A stretch of 64,000 nucleotides of DNA from UBA5158 sp963692955 (GTDB lineage Bacteria > Pseudomonadota > Gammaproteobacteria > DSM-16500): assembly GCA_963692955.1 (NCBI GenBank), contig OY843587.1, positions 1,860,001 to 1,924,000 of the forward strand. Reading direction: 5' to 3'. The notes below the pieces were generated by a model. It was given only the letters and a program-made list of their open reading frames with translations, was not told the DNA's origin and did no database searches. The translations under genes and the position numbers were made by a program. Below are positions 34,791 through 44,913 of the stretch, piece after piece. Each line of letters starts with the position of its first letter. The first letter of the stretch is position 1.

Positions 34791-34997
34791 ATGCGAATAC
34801 ATTGCAAATTACCTACTATCGGTTTGCTTTCCGCTATATCAATTTTATTTCTAAGCATTGCAAACAACTTACCTATTCGAATTAATCTGCCTGCTAGTAT
34901 CCCACTTAGAATTTACCTTCTAAACTCGTCCCAGGCAGTTCACTGCGGTAACTTCGCAATGGTTTGCTTACCTAAATTATTCCGGTTAATGGGGTAA
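34791..34997 (+). pseudogene. Truncated TraF-like S26 peptidase gene
   Basis: 68 residues: a membrane segment (IGLLSAISILFLSIAN) and then INLPASIPLRIYLLNSSQAVHCGNFAMVCLP, which resembles the start of conjugal signal peptidase TraF (N-x-S-x-P-x-G-x-Y, then a gap, then C-x-P). The catalytic Ser position reads ASIPLRIY, with Leu-Arg instead of Pro-x-Gly. The frame stops at the point where the active-site Lys region should follow. Relic of the transfer system to which the downstream relaxase belongs. Confidence 0.5.
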
Positions 34998-35003
34998 CTT
35001 CTT

Positions 35004-36560
35004 ATGTTTATACATAGCCAAAAAACAGCCCGTCATGCACTTGAATTGTCTCCTACGCATGTTAGGTATAACAAATACCAAGCATTAAATCTGCGTAGAA
35101 CTGCAAGCCGCGGCGGAAGTTATTTTGCAAGTCAGGGCATATTTCATCTCCTTGCACATCGCAACCAGCGATGCGTCGTTAAAATTTCCTATACTAAAAA
35201 TACTAAAACACGATCCTGGGCAGCTCACGGCGAATACCTACAGCGTGAACATGCACAAACCAAAGGAGAAAAAGGTTTAGGGTTTAACTACAGCAGTGAT
35301 ACTGTTGATCTGCGCTCTACATTGCGTCAATGGCAACAAGAAAACGATGAGCATGTGTTCAGGCTTATCATCTCTCCCGAAAATGGCCATCGCCTTGATT
35401 TAAAACAGCATGCTAAAGACCTAGTGGTTATCGTGCAAAATGATTTTAAAACAAAATTAGAATGGGTTGCGATTGATCATCACAACACTGATCATCCTCA
35501 TCTACACATCTTGATTCGTGGGATTGATGAACGTGGGAAAACTCTCATTATTGAGCGGGATTATCTCTCGCATGGCTTTCGTCACCGTAGTGAAGACCTT
35601 GCTACACGTGTACTTGGGTTGCGCCTAAATCGTGACATTATTCACGCACGTACACTCCAATTAGAGCGTGAATATGTTACCGAACTTGATAGAAGCATTT
35701 TACGAAAAGCAGAAAACTCTATTGTAAATTACCATACGCCTGTACCAGATAATTTATTTTCGCGGCAGCAGCGTTTACTTGAAATTAAACGCTTAAAATT
35801 TTTAGAAAAACACGGCCTGGCAGAAAAAATTAATACTAAGGCATGGAAATTAGATAACAATTTAGAAATGATTTTACAACAACGGCAATTATCTAATGAC
35901 ATTATAAAATCACGCGCAAATCACAATATTAATACCCTAACCTACGAAATGCCGGTGCCTACCCAAGTTCATGAACGTAAACCTTTGACGGGTAAAGTTG
36001 TTGGAATGGGACTTGAGAATGAACTTAAAGATCAACGCTATCTTTTACTTGAAGGTATTGACGGTAAAGTCCACTACCTTCACGCAACAAATAGCATTGT
36101 CAAAGCGCGCGACAACGTGGAATTTAGAAACAACGACATCATCACCTTAGAAAAGATAAAATTTGTCAATGCACAAGGAAAAACTATTGAGTACCTTAAA
36201 ATACAAAATCATCATTCATTAGATGAATTACAACGTGCGCCTCACTCGCGCATGGATCGAGATGTAATTGAATTTGTAAAAACACATGGAACAAGACCAA
36301 GTTATAATTTTCCAGAGCAATCGTTTGCACATGAATATGCTAATTCTATGGTAAGACGTATTAACGAGTTTGAACATGAAAAAGTTTTCACAAATGAAAA
36401 TAATCACTATAGCCTAGCACCTGATTGGGAAAAGAAACTAGAACGTATAGCCAAGCTAAGACAACTAGATTTAACAAACGAGATTTCACAACATCAGCTT
36501 ACTTTGGACAGCCCTGAGGGAAGGAATATTTCACAAGATCGAGAACGACAAAGGCGATAA
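35004..36560 (+). CDS. Relaxase / mobilisation nuclease (DUF3363-type)
   Basis: 518 residues. The N-terminal relaxase domain has VVKISYTKNTKTRSWAAHGEYLQREH and the HUH metal motif DHHNTDHPHLHILIRG; the candidate nucleophile is one of the tyrosines near 60-80. DUF3363-like segments follow (GKVVGMGLENELKDQRYLLLEGIDGKVHYLHA). It nicks oriT to start conjugal transfer. No type IV secretion genes are in the window, so the island would be mobilised in trans. The end is shorter than family members I know of, about 600-700 residues, so the C-terminus may be truncated. Confidence 0.88.
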   Translation: MFIHSQKTARHALELSPTHVRYNKYQALNLRRTASRGGSYFASQGIFHLLAHRNQRCVVKISYTKNTKTRSWAAHGEYLQREHAQTKGEKGLGFNYSSDTVDLRSTLRQWQQENDEHVFRLIISPENGHRLDLKQHAKDLVVIVQNDFKTKLEWVAIDHHNTDHPHLHILIRGIDERGKTLIIERDYLSHGFRHRSEDLATRVLGLRLNRDIIHARTLQLEREYVTELDRSILRKAENSIVNYHTPVPDNLFSRQQRLLEIKRLKFLEKHGLAEKINTKAWKLDNNLEMILQQRQLSNDIIKSRANHNINTLTYEMPVPTQVHERKPLTGKVVGMGLENELKDQRYLLLEGIDGKVHYLHATNSIVKARDNVEFRNNDIITLEKIKFVNAQGKTIEYLKIQNHHSLDELQRAPHSRMDRDVIEFVKTHGTRPSYNFPEQSFAHEYANSMVRRINEFEHEKVFTNENNHYSLAPDWEKKLERIAKLRQLDLTNEISQHQLTLDSPEGRNISQDRERQRR

Positions 36561-36563
36561 ACA

Positions 36564-36668
36564 ATGCAACCCAAAAAATATGCAATTAAAACTTATATTA
36601 CAAAAGAGCTTCAGCGTGTTACAAAAGAAGCCGTTAGCAGAAATGCAACTATGGTAAAAATTATTTGA
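36564..36668 (+). CDS. Short ORF downstream of the relaxase, possible truncated RHH-type protein
   Basis: 34 residues, starting MQPKKYAIKTYITKE and ending ATMVKII. The pattern resembles the first strand and helix of a ribbon-helix-helix accessory protein of mobilisation systems, ending early at TGA. No ribosome-binding site stands out. Could be a relic. Confidence 0.3.
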   Translation: MQPKKYAIKTYITKELQRVTKEAVSRNATMVKII

Positions 36669-36749
36669 TGATACATGCGACGTGAAAAAACAGCCAGAAT
36701 ATAACAAATAAATTACCAATAGTGCTCATATACAAATAATTTGGACTAT

Positions 36750-39551
36750 TTACTTTTCACCAATATATTTCTTCACAATCGCTCCAACATCCTTAGGATT
36801 AAACGAAATCGCATAATGCCAAATACCAAATCCACTATATGCGTTCACCGCGGCTACCCATTCTTCAGCGGCTTTTTTCTTTGCCTGGACTAGTGTTGAA
36901 TCTTGACCCTTTGTTTCCAAAATTAAATGACATCCATTAACTAGGCGAATTAGATAATCAGGGCGGTATTTTTTTATTACGCCTTGAAATACATACAAAA
37001 TTTCAAACCCTAGGTGATCATTTTTAACCCATGCGTCCACATAATTATTCCTATCCAATTCATAGGATTCTGTTGATTCCCACGCTCCATCATGGACACA
37101 GAAATTAATGTGAGAATGTTTCGCTGGATCACAGGGTCTACCGGTATACCATGTACTCATGTCGCCGGTGCTACGAACTGGATGATCCTTATCAAATACA
37201 GGGTCAATCGTCTCTTGATTAGTCTCCTTGATCGAACCCCAAATATGCTGAACAACCTCACTCATATTTAACGTTACTATCAGACGGCGACGAAGCGGAT
37301 CTTTATCGAATTCCGGTGGACTAATTGTAATTCGATCAGATTGAATAAACATTTCAACGATACGTATTACTTGTGCAAGCAAAAATTCCTTCTTCCCTTT
37401 CCAATGTGTTCGCATTTGATCAAAAATATTACTTGCGGCCTGAAATATGATTCGTTGTAATCTTTGATCATAAGCCAGTTTTTCCAGATCGATTTGCGAT
37501 GCCTTAGAAAAGTCTGGCTTACCTCCAATTGCCTGAGCCATTTCTGCTGTGAGTATTGTATTCTCTGCCCGCAATATCAGCGTTGAAACAGTATTGATAT
37601 CAAGTGCTAAAAACGGGCGATAATTATAATTAATACGGATAACGTTCGGCCAACTAATAGAATATTTTTCTTTCTTCGGATCTGCTTCAATGCATGTCTT
37701 AGGTGTAGGAGGTGGCGGAATTGCGCCTTCCGGTGATTCATGAGGTAAAAACGTAAATGGTACGCCAAAAATATTTACATATTCAGGGTCAAACAGACCA
37801 GTTTCTTGATTTATTTCATAGGCTGTACGACGCAATCCTCGACCTACAACTTGCTCGCAAAGAAGTTGACTTGAAAAAGCACGCAACCCCATTATATGAG
37901 TAACGGTTTTAGCATCCCAACCTTCAGAGAGCATGCCCACAGAAATGACATTCAGAATTTTTTCTCCAGGCTTTCCAGCTTGTCCTACAGTATCAACCTT
38001 GAGTCTTAGAAGCTCTGCCTCTTCTTTTTTAGTTAATTTACGCGTCTCTTCTTCGCTTTCATAATGTAGATTAATTTCTGTAGCTGGCTCATTACTAGCT
38101 TCTGCCATTTCGAGGACTTTAGAATCAATACGTAAAGTTTTATTAACATTACAAAGCTCATCAATGAGAATTTTACCGTGATTGAAAGCGTATTCGATAC
38201 GCGCTGCTGTTTCAGTTCTATTTGCCACAGTAATCATTACAGGTGGCACCTTGTGACCTGATTGCTCCCATGCACGTTTAGTCTCTCGCCAATCATAGCC
38301 TAACAAGTAATAAGCGTTCGTTATCAAGCTTGGTAATGCGTCTTGTGGTTCAGCTTTTCTATTAATATCATCTTTCACTTCATGATCATTATAAATGTGA
38401 TACAAACGCGACTTAAACGTTCTGGTATCTGGCAAAGCATCATCACGCACCACTATGCGTGGGGTTTTCACTAATCCAGATTCTATTGCATCATTAAGCC
38501 CAAAGTCGCTAACGATCCAGTTGAATAGAGTCTCTTCTGAGCTACGCTTGCCAGAGGGTGCAAAAGGAGTGGCAGAGAAATCATAACACCTCAATATACC
38601 ACGTGCGTGATGGATACGATCCAACGCACCGACCCATTTTGTAGCTTCTTCAATATCTTCTTTAGCAACGCCTTTAATCTTAGATTCAGCAGGTACCCGC
38701 CACGCATGGTGCGCTTCATCATTGATGACAATAATATTATGTGAACTTGCCATATCTTCTAGCACTTCGCGCACATAGGCTTCATCGCTTTTAGCGCCCC
38801 GCTTATCTACTGATCGACGTTTAGCAATTTTTTCATCCGTTTCCCAATTTAGTGCATGCCAGTTCTTAACCATCACCTTGCCTTGGCGGAGCTTATCTAT
38901 CATCGAAGCTGGTATTATGTTAAAAGCTTGATAAAAATTTGCTGTCCATGATGGGTAAAGAACATTGAGACGGCTTTTAACAGTCAAGCCTGGCGCGACA
39001 ATAAAAATATGCTTGGAAAATCGATTATCATAAGGATAAACAACCTTATTCAAAATCTGCCAGCAAATTACCATCGCCATAACGACAGTTTTTCCTGTCC
39101 CTGTAGCCATTTTTGCGCACAGACGTTTAAACTCATCCCCATCATTGGGAACAATAATCCCAACCTTTTCTGACTCAGGAGCCTCACATAACCAGATTAA
39201 AGTCTCAATAGCCTCCATTTGGCAGAAAAAGAATGGATTGATGCCGCTATCCCGTGCGTAACGCTCTTTATCCCACCAATGCTCTAGCAATCGCTTTGTA
39301 ACGCCAGTCACACCAGAATATCCCGCATCACGCCAAGCATCTATGCGGGGGCGAATTTGATTCACGAGAGGTATCTCAACAAACTGGCCAGGATCATCAA
39401 ATGATTTTGAGCTTTCAGATGCTAATATATATCCAGCAGGTCTTCTGCCTTCTTTGAGCACAAAGCTCCTACTCTCACGCACATACTCGTGATAACGTTC
39501 AGGCTTATTGTAAGGAGAATTTATAATCAAACGGTCAATAGTATTTGCCAT
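36750..39551 (-). CDS. Type III restriction endonuclease subunit Res
   Basis: 933 residues. SF2 helicase motor with Walker A MATGTGKTVVMAMVICW, Walker B IIVINDEAHHAWR, motif III FSATPFAP and motif VI VVGRGLRRTAYE. The C-terminal PD-(D/E)XK nuclease is seen as RPDYLIRLVNGCHLILETKGQD. It is a BPTD_3080-like Res. ATP-dependent translocation leads to cleavage of unmodified DNA when it meets a partner complex. It starts seven bases after mod, so the two are one operon on the minus strand. All motifs are intact. Confidence 0.94.
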   Translation of the reverse strand: MANTIDRLIINSPYNKPERYHEYVRESRSFVLKEGRRPAGYILASESSKSFDDPGQFVEIPLVNQIRPRIDAWRDAGYSGVTGVTKRLLEHWWDKERYARDSGINPFFFCQMEAIETLIWLCEAPESEKVGIIVPNDGDEFKRLCAKMATGTGKTVVMAMVICWQILNKVVYPYDNRFSKHIFIVAPGLTVKSRLNVLYPSWTANFYQAFNIIPASMIDKLRQGKVMVKNWHALNWETDEKIAKRRSVDKRGAKSDEAYVREVLEDMASSHNIIVINDEAHHAWRVPAESKIKGVAKEDIEEATKWVGALDRIHHARGILRCYDFSATPFAPSGKRSSEETLFNWIVSDFGLNDAIESGLVKTPRIVVRDDALPDTRTFKSRLYHIYNDHEVKDDINRKAEPQDALPSLITNAYYLLGYDWRETKRAWEQSGHKVPPVMITVANRTETAARIEYAFNHGKILIDELCNVNKTLRIDSKVLEMAEASNEPATEINLHYESEEETRKLTKKEEAELLRLKVDTVGQAGKPGEKILNVISVGMLSEGWDAKTVTHIMGLRAFSSQLLCEQVVGRGLRRTAYEINQETGLFDPEYVNIFGVPFTFLPHESPEGAIPPPPTPKTCIEADPKKEKYSISWPNVIRINYNYRPFLALDINTVSTLILRAENTILTAEMAQAIGGKPDFSKASQIDLEKLAYDQRLQRIIFQAASNIFDQMRTHWKGKKEFLLAQVIRIVEMFIQSDRITISPPEFDKDPLRRRLIVTLNMSEVVQHIWGSIKETNQETIDPVFDKDHPVRSTGDMSTWYTGRPCDPAKHSHINFCVHDGAWESTESYELDRNNYVDAWVKNDHLGFEILYVFQGVIKKYRPDYLIRLVNGCHLILETKGQDSTLVQAKKKAAEEWVAAVNAYSGFGIWHYAISFNPKDVGAIVKKYIGEK

Positions 39552-39558
39552 TAATTTC

Positions 39559-42066
39559 CTACGTAATTTTTAATATCTTCAGACTCTCAATACCCCGATC
39601 ATCAATAATTTTGACTGCGATGCGATGATTTCCGCCGGGAGTAAATGGCAACGATAAAGTGCCAGAATATGCCTCAATTTTTTCTTCATCAATTTCCGCT
39701 TTAAGATTTTTAGCTAATTTACTCCAGCCTTCTTTCTCACTAGAAATAGGAAAAAAGACCTGATGTGGGAATAAACTTCTTCCATCATAATCATTATCTA
39801 GCATCCACATAGCAATTTTATCAGAACCACCAGATTCCAATAAGCCAGTTTTCGTATTGTAATAATCAAATCCCAAGACTACGACCTGCCAAGTACCGTT
39901 TTTATTTTTTTTCAATTCAACATCCGGCTGCCCAATTAGCCAGAAGCTCTCATTGCTAGACCGTTTTTTCTTTAGATCTTCTGTCAGAAGATCTGCATTC
40001 ATCTGTACTTTAAGAAGGGTCACCCCTGGCCAATTTGTCTCATCAACATCTTTTGCCGCTTCGGGGTCAAATTGAAATGCAGCAAATACAATTATCTTTG
40101 GCTTTGGTACTAATGCTTGAGCTTCTTCTATTGCAAGTGCAACCTGTCTTTGTTCAAGAGGAGCATAGTCAGGACCAAAGGAAATTACAGTACGCTGTGG
40201 CTTATCCTCTTTTGTTTCCGCATCAGCATGCAAATATCGGGTTCCTGCTAATGATTCAACCCGAGAAAATAAAATGCATTGACCGCTTTTTCCCCGGATA
40301 CCAGTTTTAAAAAGTTCATCCCCCCATTCTGTTTGGCGGAGAGTTTCGCCAGAGCGAACAATGGAAGTATCATTTGCTGGCGCGTCATTTACATTATCTA
40401 AAGATCGAACTACTGGCGAAGGCACTGCTTCCACTGTAAAAGGTCCAGTTACACGAACTTTAGTTTGATCAATGCACGGTTGGTCATACAATACAACTGG
40501 AGCAGAAGTCTCATTATTAGCTAAAGATCCCAGAGTAATATGTGGAGCTGATTTATAGCGAAAACCACTACCAACACCCTCTTGAGGATGTGACAACTCA
40601 TAATAATTAAAAGTAGCGGTCATCAATCTTTGTTTAGTTAATGTTAATGCAACCCGCGACGTGTCACATGTAATCCAACGACGCCCCCACTGTTCCGCAA
40701 CATAGGCAGTTGTCCCGCCGCCACATGTTGGATCAAAAACTAAATCTCCAGGATCAGTGCACATGAGCATACAGCGTTGCACAGCTTTCTCAGTTGTTTG
40801 CACAACATATTTCATATCAGTAGCACCCTGAGTATCCATCCACATGTGACTTAACTCAGTGACCGGGTAATCTTCAAAAAAGAACTTATATCTAAGGGAA
40901 TCTCCAGGTGCAAAAAGCCTGTTCAGTTCATCGAGTCTTTTCATCCCGTTTAAATTAGTTTTCCAACTTTTTCCACCCGAAGGAAAAAAACTTCGACTCT
41001 CAAACTTATATTCAAAAACACAAGAATCTGTCCTACCGGAAGATCTCATATCCATTGACTGAAAATATCTAGCATCTTTCGGAATAGAACTATTATTTTT
41101 TAAATAGTTCGCTATAGTATCCGTTTTGCCAGATTGCAATTCTATGTAATTAAAATCAGAATCATCGCCAATTTTACGATCTATATACAATCTATGAAAT
41201 TTCGCTTTAGTCTTATCTTTTGCATACCAAATAATATAATCACACATTGTGAAAATATGCGTTTCTCCTAAAGGCATTTTCTTCTTTTTAAATGCGATTA
41301 GTGCTATAAAATTGCTTACACTAAAAACCTCATCCATGATATTTCTAACATAATGAAGATTTTCATCTGAAATCTGAACAAAGCAACTGCCCGAGTCAGC
41401 CAGAAGGTCTTTTGCTACAAATAATCTATCTTTTAAGTAGCTAAGATAGGAGTGAATTCCCAGCTCCCAGGTATCACGAAATGCCTTAAGTGTCTCTGGT
41501 TCGGCAGTTAAATCTTCATCTCTATCATTTTCTGCAACTTTGTTATTATTCGTGAATGGTTGAAAATTAGATTTATATTTAATCCCATATGGCGGATCGA
41601 CATAGACCATCTGCACTTGACCCGCAACCCCCTCCTTCTCGAGAAGTGAATTCATTACTAACAGCGAATCTCCTGCGATTAGCCGATTCGACCATCCTGA
41701 TTTATGCTTATAGAACTCTATAGCTTCGCGAAGAGGAACTTCTTGTTGTTCAAATAATGAAAACTGACCATTTCCTTTAATGTCACCATTTTTCTTTTTA
41801 ACAGCCTGGATAATTGTATAAGGATCAATCCTCTCATGCATATGAAGTGAAACTGTAGGTACCTCAAAGGAAGTATTTTCAGCTTTACCAGCCCACTGCA
41901 GGGAAGGTTCTAAATGAGGATCATAAGCATAGGTTTTCTTTGGCGCGTCTTTATCTGTATCGGGAGTAACCAACCCCACTGGCGGGTTGTTCAACCGCAG
42001 CTTATCTTCATGCGTATAAGCACGAATTTTCCTCTTAGCTTTGATGGTTTTTTTTGCTCCGGCCAT
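39559..42066 (-). CDS. Type III DNA-methyltransferase subunit Mod
   Basis: About 835 residues from the ATG at 42066, with AGGGA seven bases upstream; the frame is open to 42114 without a site. Beta-class order: catalytic motif IV VYVDPPYGIKYKSNF first, then motif I LVFDPTCGGGTTAYVAEQWGRRW with CDTSRVAL. An N6-adenine methyltransferase, inferred from DPPY. The long central insert (about 225-400) is the likely target-recognition domain; the C-terminal 330 residues are unusual for Mod. Pairs with the Res gene downstream. Confidence 0.93.
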   Translation of the reverse strand: MAGAKKTIKAKRKIRAYTHEDKLRLNNPPVGLVTPDTDKDAPKKTYAYDPHLEPSLQWAGKAENTSFEVPTVSLHMHERIDPYTIIQAVKKKNGDIKGNGQFSLFEQQEVPLREAIEFYKHKSGWSNRLIAGDSLLVMNSLLEKEGVAGQVQMVYVDPPYGIKYKSNFQPFTNNNKVAENDRDEDLTAEPETLKAFRDTWELGIHSYLSYLKDRLFVAKDLLADSGSCFVQISDENLHYVRNIMDEVFSVSNFIALIAFKKKKMPLGETHIFTMCDYIIWYAKDKTKAKFHRLYIDRKIGDDSDFNYIELQSGKTDTIANYLKNNSSIPKDARYFQSMDMRSSGRTDSCVFEYKFESRSFFPSGGKSWKTNLNGMKRLDELNRLFAPGDSLRYKFFFEDYPVTELSHMWMDTQGATDMKYVVQTTEKAVQRCMLMCTDPGDLVFDPTCGGGTTAYVAEQWGRRWITCDTSRVALTLTKQRLMTATFNYYELSHPQEGVGSGFRYKSAPHITLGSLANNETSAPVVLYDQPCIDQTKVRVTGPFTVEAVPSPVVRSLDNVNDAPANDTSIVRSGETLRQTEWGDELFKTGIRGKSGQCILFSRVESLAGTRYLHADAETKEDKPQRTVISFGPDYAPLEQRQVALAIEEAQALVPKPKIIVFAAFQFDPEAAKDVDETNWPGVTLLKVQMNADLLTEDLKKKRSSNESFWLIGQPDVELKKNKNGTWQVVVLGFDYYNTKTGLLESGGSDKIAMWMLDNDYDGRSLFPHQVFFPISSEKEGWSKLAKNLKAEIDEEKIEAYSGTLSLPFTPGGNHRIAVKIIDDRGIESLKILKIT

Positions 42067-42277
42067 GAACAATCCCTGATTATTTGTGAATTTTAAGGAT
42101 GATAAACCAACCAAATAATGATATTTACTACATCTCTTTGATCATAGGTGGACATGTAATACCTGTCAAAAGAAAATACCGAAATAGCTATAGATTGAAA
42201 AAATACTTAATGGGGACGCCAGTTCAATTCCTCAAGAATTGGTGTAAGTAACCTCCCATATTTATTGACAATGGATG

Positions 42278-44269
42278 TTAATTTAGGCCACTTGATTCCA
42301 TAATTCTATCTTTCCATGCTTCCACAATCATCACCATAGCCAAAGTATCAACTTCACAATACTTTAGTAACGCTTTTTTCAGCTCATCACGCTCCTTTTC
42401 ACTCATTTCAGTAAATTGCATTCTCGCATACGCGATAGATGCTGAACCTCCTTCTTTTAGTTTGTCATCATGAAATAATAAATCGATTTTTTCTTCACTA
42501 AGATCAATATCTTTAAACAATGGGTCTAATAATTCATAAGGATCAACAATTTTATCTTCTCGTTTCTGTATCCACTGCCAATTTTTAAAATTTAAACTTT
42601 TCATACCATATTCTGACCCGTAGATAGGATTCCCATATTTATTTTGCAAAAACACAGAACGACTTAGAATTGCCGGAAAAACTTTCTTAATTGAATTGGA
42701 ACCTTTCATTTGAGGATCGTAATAATATCTTTTTACTAAATCCCATAAATCTACCATATTGCGCGGCCCTTCTTTCCATTTCCCTTGATTAGATTTAGTA
42801 GGCTGGCTAATACTCTCAATAAATGAAAGTAATTCTGATTTATCTGAAATCGAATCTTGTTTTTGAAGTTGATTATAAATCATATTGAGGTATGTATTTT
42901 CATGTGGCGCATAACGAAATATTGTTCCGGAGGAACTTTCTAAACTTTCCTTTAATGCACGAATAAAATCTAAATTAGGATTTACGCCAATCTTGTCATT
43001 AAAATATTGGCTGTCATGCTCAACTAAACCATTTTCATGCAAGATATGGTGTGAGAATTGAAAAGCTAATCCTGAAAAAGGTCTTTCATCTTTGTTAAAT
43101 GGTATTGCCGGCATTGCTGTTTCAAAGTCGATAAAATGCAGCGGGTATTTCCAACTATTCATTTCGTTTTTTAAATCTTTTATTTCTAATCTTGATGTAT
43201 CATCATTGTTAATAATCTTTTGGACTTGCTCCCATCTTCTTTCGTTCTCCGACATACCTGGCTTACCGTCTGGTTCTGGATCTATATGATCAGATGTAAT
43301 CTGATTAATTTTATAGATGCCCTGCTCAATCAACTTATCAGCTTTTTTAAAATTCCAAATATCTAAAATAGTCAGTTCATTTTCTTTGAGTGAACATACT
43401 TCCGACCAACATTCATTAAAACCACTTTTGAGAGATGAATCTGATTTTTTTGGATCGGTTTTGAATTCACACTTTCTGCAAAATACTCCTAATATTGGTG
43501 GTATTCTTATATCATTTAAATAGTGCTCATTTAGAAAATTAACGTATTCTGAAAAACTCATCGTATCTTTTCTAAATTTCATTTCACTAAAAATAAAACT
43601 TATTTCATCCGATACGTTTACTTTCTTAAGAATTTTTTGAGATAAATCTTCTTCACTCAAGTTGACGGAAGAAATAACTTTTACTCTTCCATTTTCATCT
43701 TTTGTTATACGAAATTTTTGGTTTAATCCATCCGTAGGACATGTTGAATCTTTATCAACAACCATGAGATAAGATGAAATGCGGTAAAAAGGAAAAGCTT
43801 TATTTAACACATATTTCTGGAATGCCACATCGAATACATATGGTTTCCATTCCTTTCTAATGGCTTTTGGTTTTCTTAAAGTAAATAAGGGAAGTTTATC
43901 TTCATGATCAATAGATTTAGATTTAACTTCTATTAATGTTAAGTGATCATCTTCTTTAATTAGAATGTCTGTACGTATAAACAAATTTTCAAAAAGAACT
44001 GCTGCCTCAAAAATTATTACTTTGCTCTTCTCTAATAATTTATTCGTTTCAATAATGGCTTGTTCATAATTTTGGGAGTTTATATTTATACCTTCAGGGA
44101 AGTAGGCTTTCGCAAGTTCAGCAACTTGGAATCCACTTTCTGCTAACGCTTGTAAAAAGGCATCATCAGATTTCAAATTCGAATATTCTGGCTTATCACA
44201 ATAATAAAGCTTTGTAGGACATTCCATAGCCAATTGGAATTTCGATTTAGTAAGATATCTATGATTCAT
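42278..44269 (-). CDS. DUF2779 protein: Cas4-like nuclease fused to an RNase H-like exonuclease-type domain
   Basis: 663 residues. The N-terminal part carries CPTKLYYC and LTLIEVKSKS, the PD-(D/E)XK core, with further cysteines in VFCRKCEFK and NECWSEV that could ligate an iron-sulfur cluster as in Cas4 or AddB. After about 370 residues, LHFIDFETAMPAIP begins an RNase H-fold (DEDD-type) segment, with HENTY and KYCEVDTLAMVMI supplying later acidic residues. The family is known only as DUF2779. It is flanked by restriction-modification and toxin genes, so a defence role is inferred; enzymatic activity has to be tested. Confidence 0.82.
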   Translation of the reverse strand: MNHRYLTKSKFQLAMECPTKLYYCDKPEYSNLKSDDAFLQALAESGFQVAELAKAYFPEGININSQNYEQAIIETNKLLEKSKVIIFEAAVLFENLFIRTDILIKEDDHLTLIEVKSKSIDHEDKLPLFTLRKPKAIRKEWKPYVFDVAFQKYVLNKAFPFYRISSYLMVVDKDSTCPTDGLNQKFRITKDENGRVKVISSVNLSEEDLSQKILKKVNVSDEISFIFSEMKFRKDTMSFSEYVNFLNEHYLNDIRIPPILGVFCRKCEFKTDPKKSDSSLKSGFNECWSEVCSLKENELTILDIWNFKKADKLIEQGIYKINQITSDHIDPEPDGKPGMSENERRWEQVQKIINNDDTSRLEIKDLKNEMNSWKYPLHFIDFETAMPAIPFNKDERPFSGLAFQFSHHILHENGLVEHDSQYFNDKIGVNPNLDFIRALKESLESSSGTIFRYAPHENTYLNMIYNQLQKQDSISDKSELLSFIESISQPTKSNQGKWKEGPRNMVDLWDLVKRYYYDPQMKGSNSIKKVFPAILSRSVFLQNKYGNPIYGSEYGMKSLNFKNWQWIQKREDKIVDPYELLDPLFKDIDLSEEKIDLLFHDDKLKEGGSASIAYARMQFTEMSEKERDELKKALLKYCEVDTLAMVMIVEAWKDRIMESSGLN

Positions 44270-44411
44270 GAGTTCATGCCTTGGCTATTATTGTCCGAAT
44301 CCCTATTGTCTCATTTCAAATATAAATACGGAAATTGTTCTACTATTGTTAATATCAACGAACTAAATCTTGTTAACATATAAAACTAGTATATTTAACA
44401 AGTTATATATC

Positions 44412-44477
44412 TTATATGTCCTAAATTGACGTAAATGAAATATGTGTTATAATTCATTATATGTCCTAAATTGGCGT
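44412..44477 (+). promoter_or_regulatory. AbiE promoter framed by a 21-bp direct repeat
   Basis: The 21-base element TTATATGTCCTAAATTGRCGT occurs at 44412-44432 and 44457-44477, with one difference, at a 45-base period. TTGACG (44426-44431) inside the first copy and TATAAT (44448-44453) make a strong promoter with a 16-base spacer; the second copy covers the transcription start and precedes the antitoxin ATG (44485). This fits autorepression by the antitoxin. Confidence 0.75.
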
Positions 44478-44484
44478 TAAAAAT

Positions 44485-44913
44485 ATGCGAGTAAAATACT
44501 CAGAAAGCATAGAATACAAAGCCCTTATCCGCCTAAAAACAATTCGCGGAAGCACCGTATTGCGCAAAGATTTTAATAATCTAGGCTCTTATCGGCAGGT
44601 AAGCCGCGCGATAAACAAACTCATTAATGAAAAAAAACTGGTAAAGATCGGCACTGGTATTTATGCTAAGGCTTACCTTTCCAAATATTCCAACATCCCC
44701 CTCATCAAGAATGGCACTGACTCTACCCTCAGAAAAGCATTAAAACGCTTAGGCATTGCTTTTGAGCCAGGCAGTGCAGAGAAAGAATATAATGAAGGTA
44801 AAACAACACAGGTACCGGTACGCAATATCGTAAGGTTAAAAAGCCGTTGCCGTCGACGTATTGGATATAAAAATAGTGAATTAATCTTTGAGAAGAACAT
44901 CAATGCTAAATAA
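44485..44913 (+). CDS. AbiEi-like antitoxin / DUF6088 regulator
   Basis: 142 residues. N-terminal winged-helix (YKALIRLKTIRGSTVLRKDFNNLGSYRQVSRAINKLINEKKLVKIGTGIYAKA) and a C-terminal domain with KNGTDSTLRKALKRLGI and VPVRNIVRLKSRCRRRIGYKNSELIF, typical of DUF6088/AbiEi partners. It would repress its own promoter and neutralise the toxin. Its stop overlaps the toxin start by 11 bases. Confidence 0.87.
   Translation: MRVKYSESIEYKALIRLKTIRGSTVLRKDFNNLGSYRQVSRAINKLINEKKLVKIGTGIYAKAYLSKYSNIPLIKNGTDSTLRKALKRLGIAFEPGSAEKEYNEGKTTQVPVRNIVRLKSRCRRRIGYKNSELIFEKNINAK

Noticed and set aside
42211..42235. GACGCCAGTTCAATTCC, similar to the ssrA T-loop region; related pieces near 45925 and 53697
   Set aside because: Match is short and not followed by the acceptor-stem sequence; could be a decayed att site but is not distinguishable from chance.
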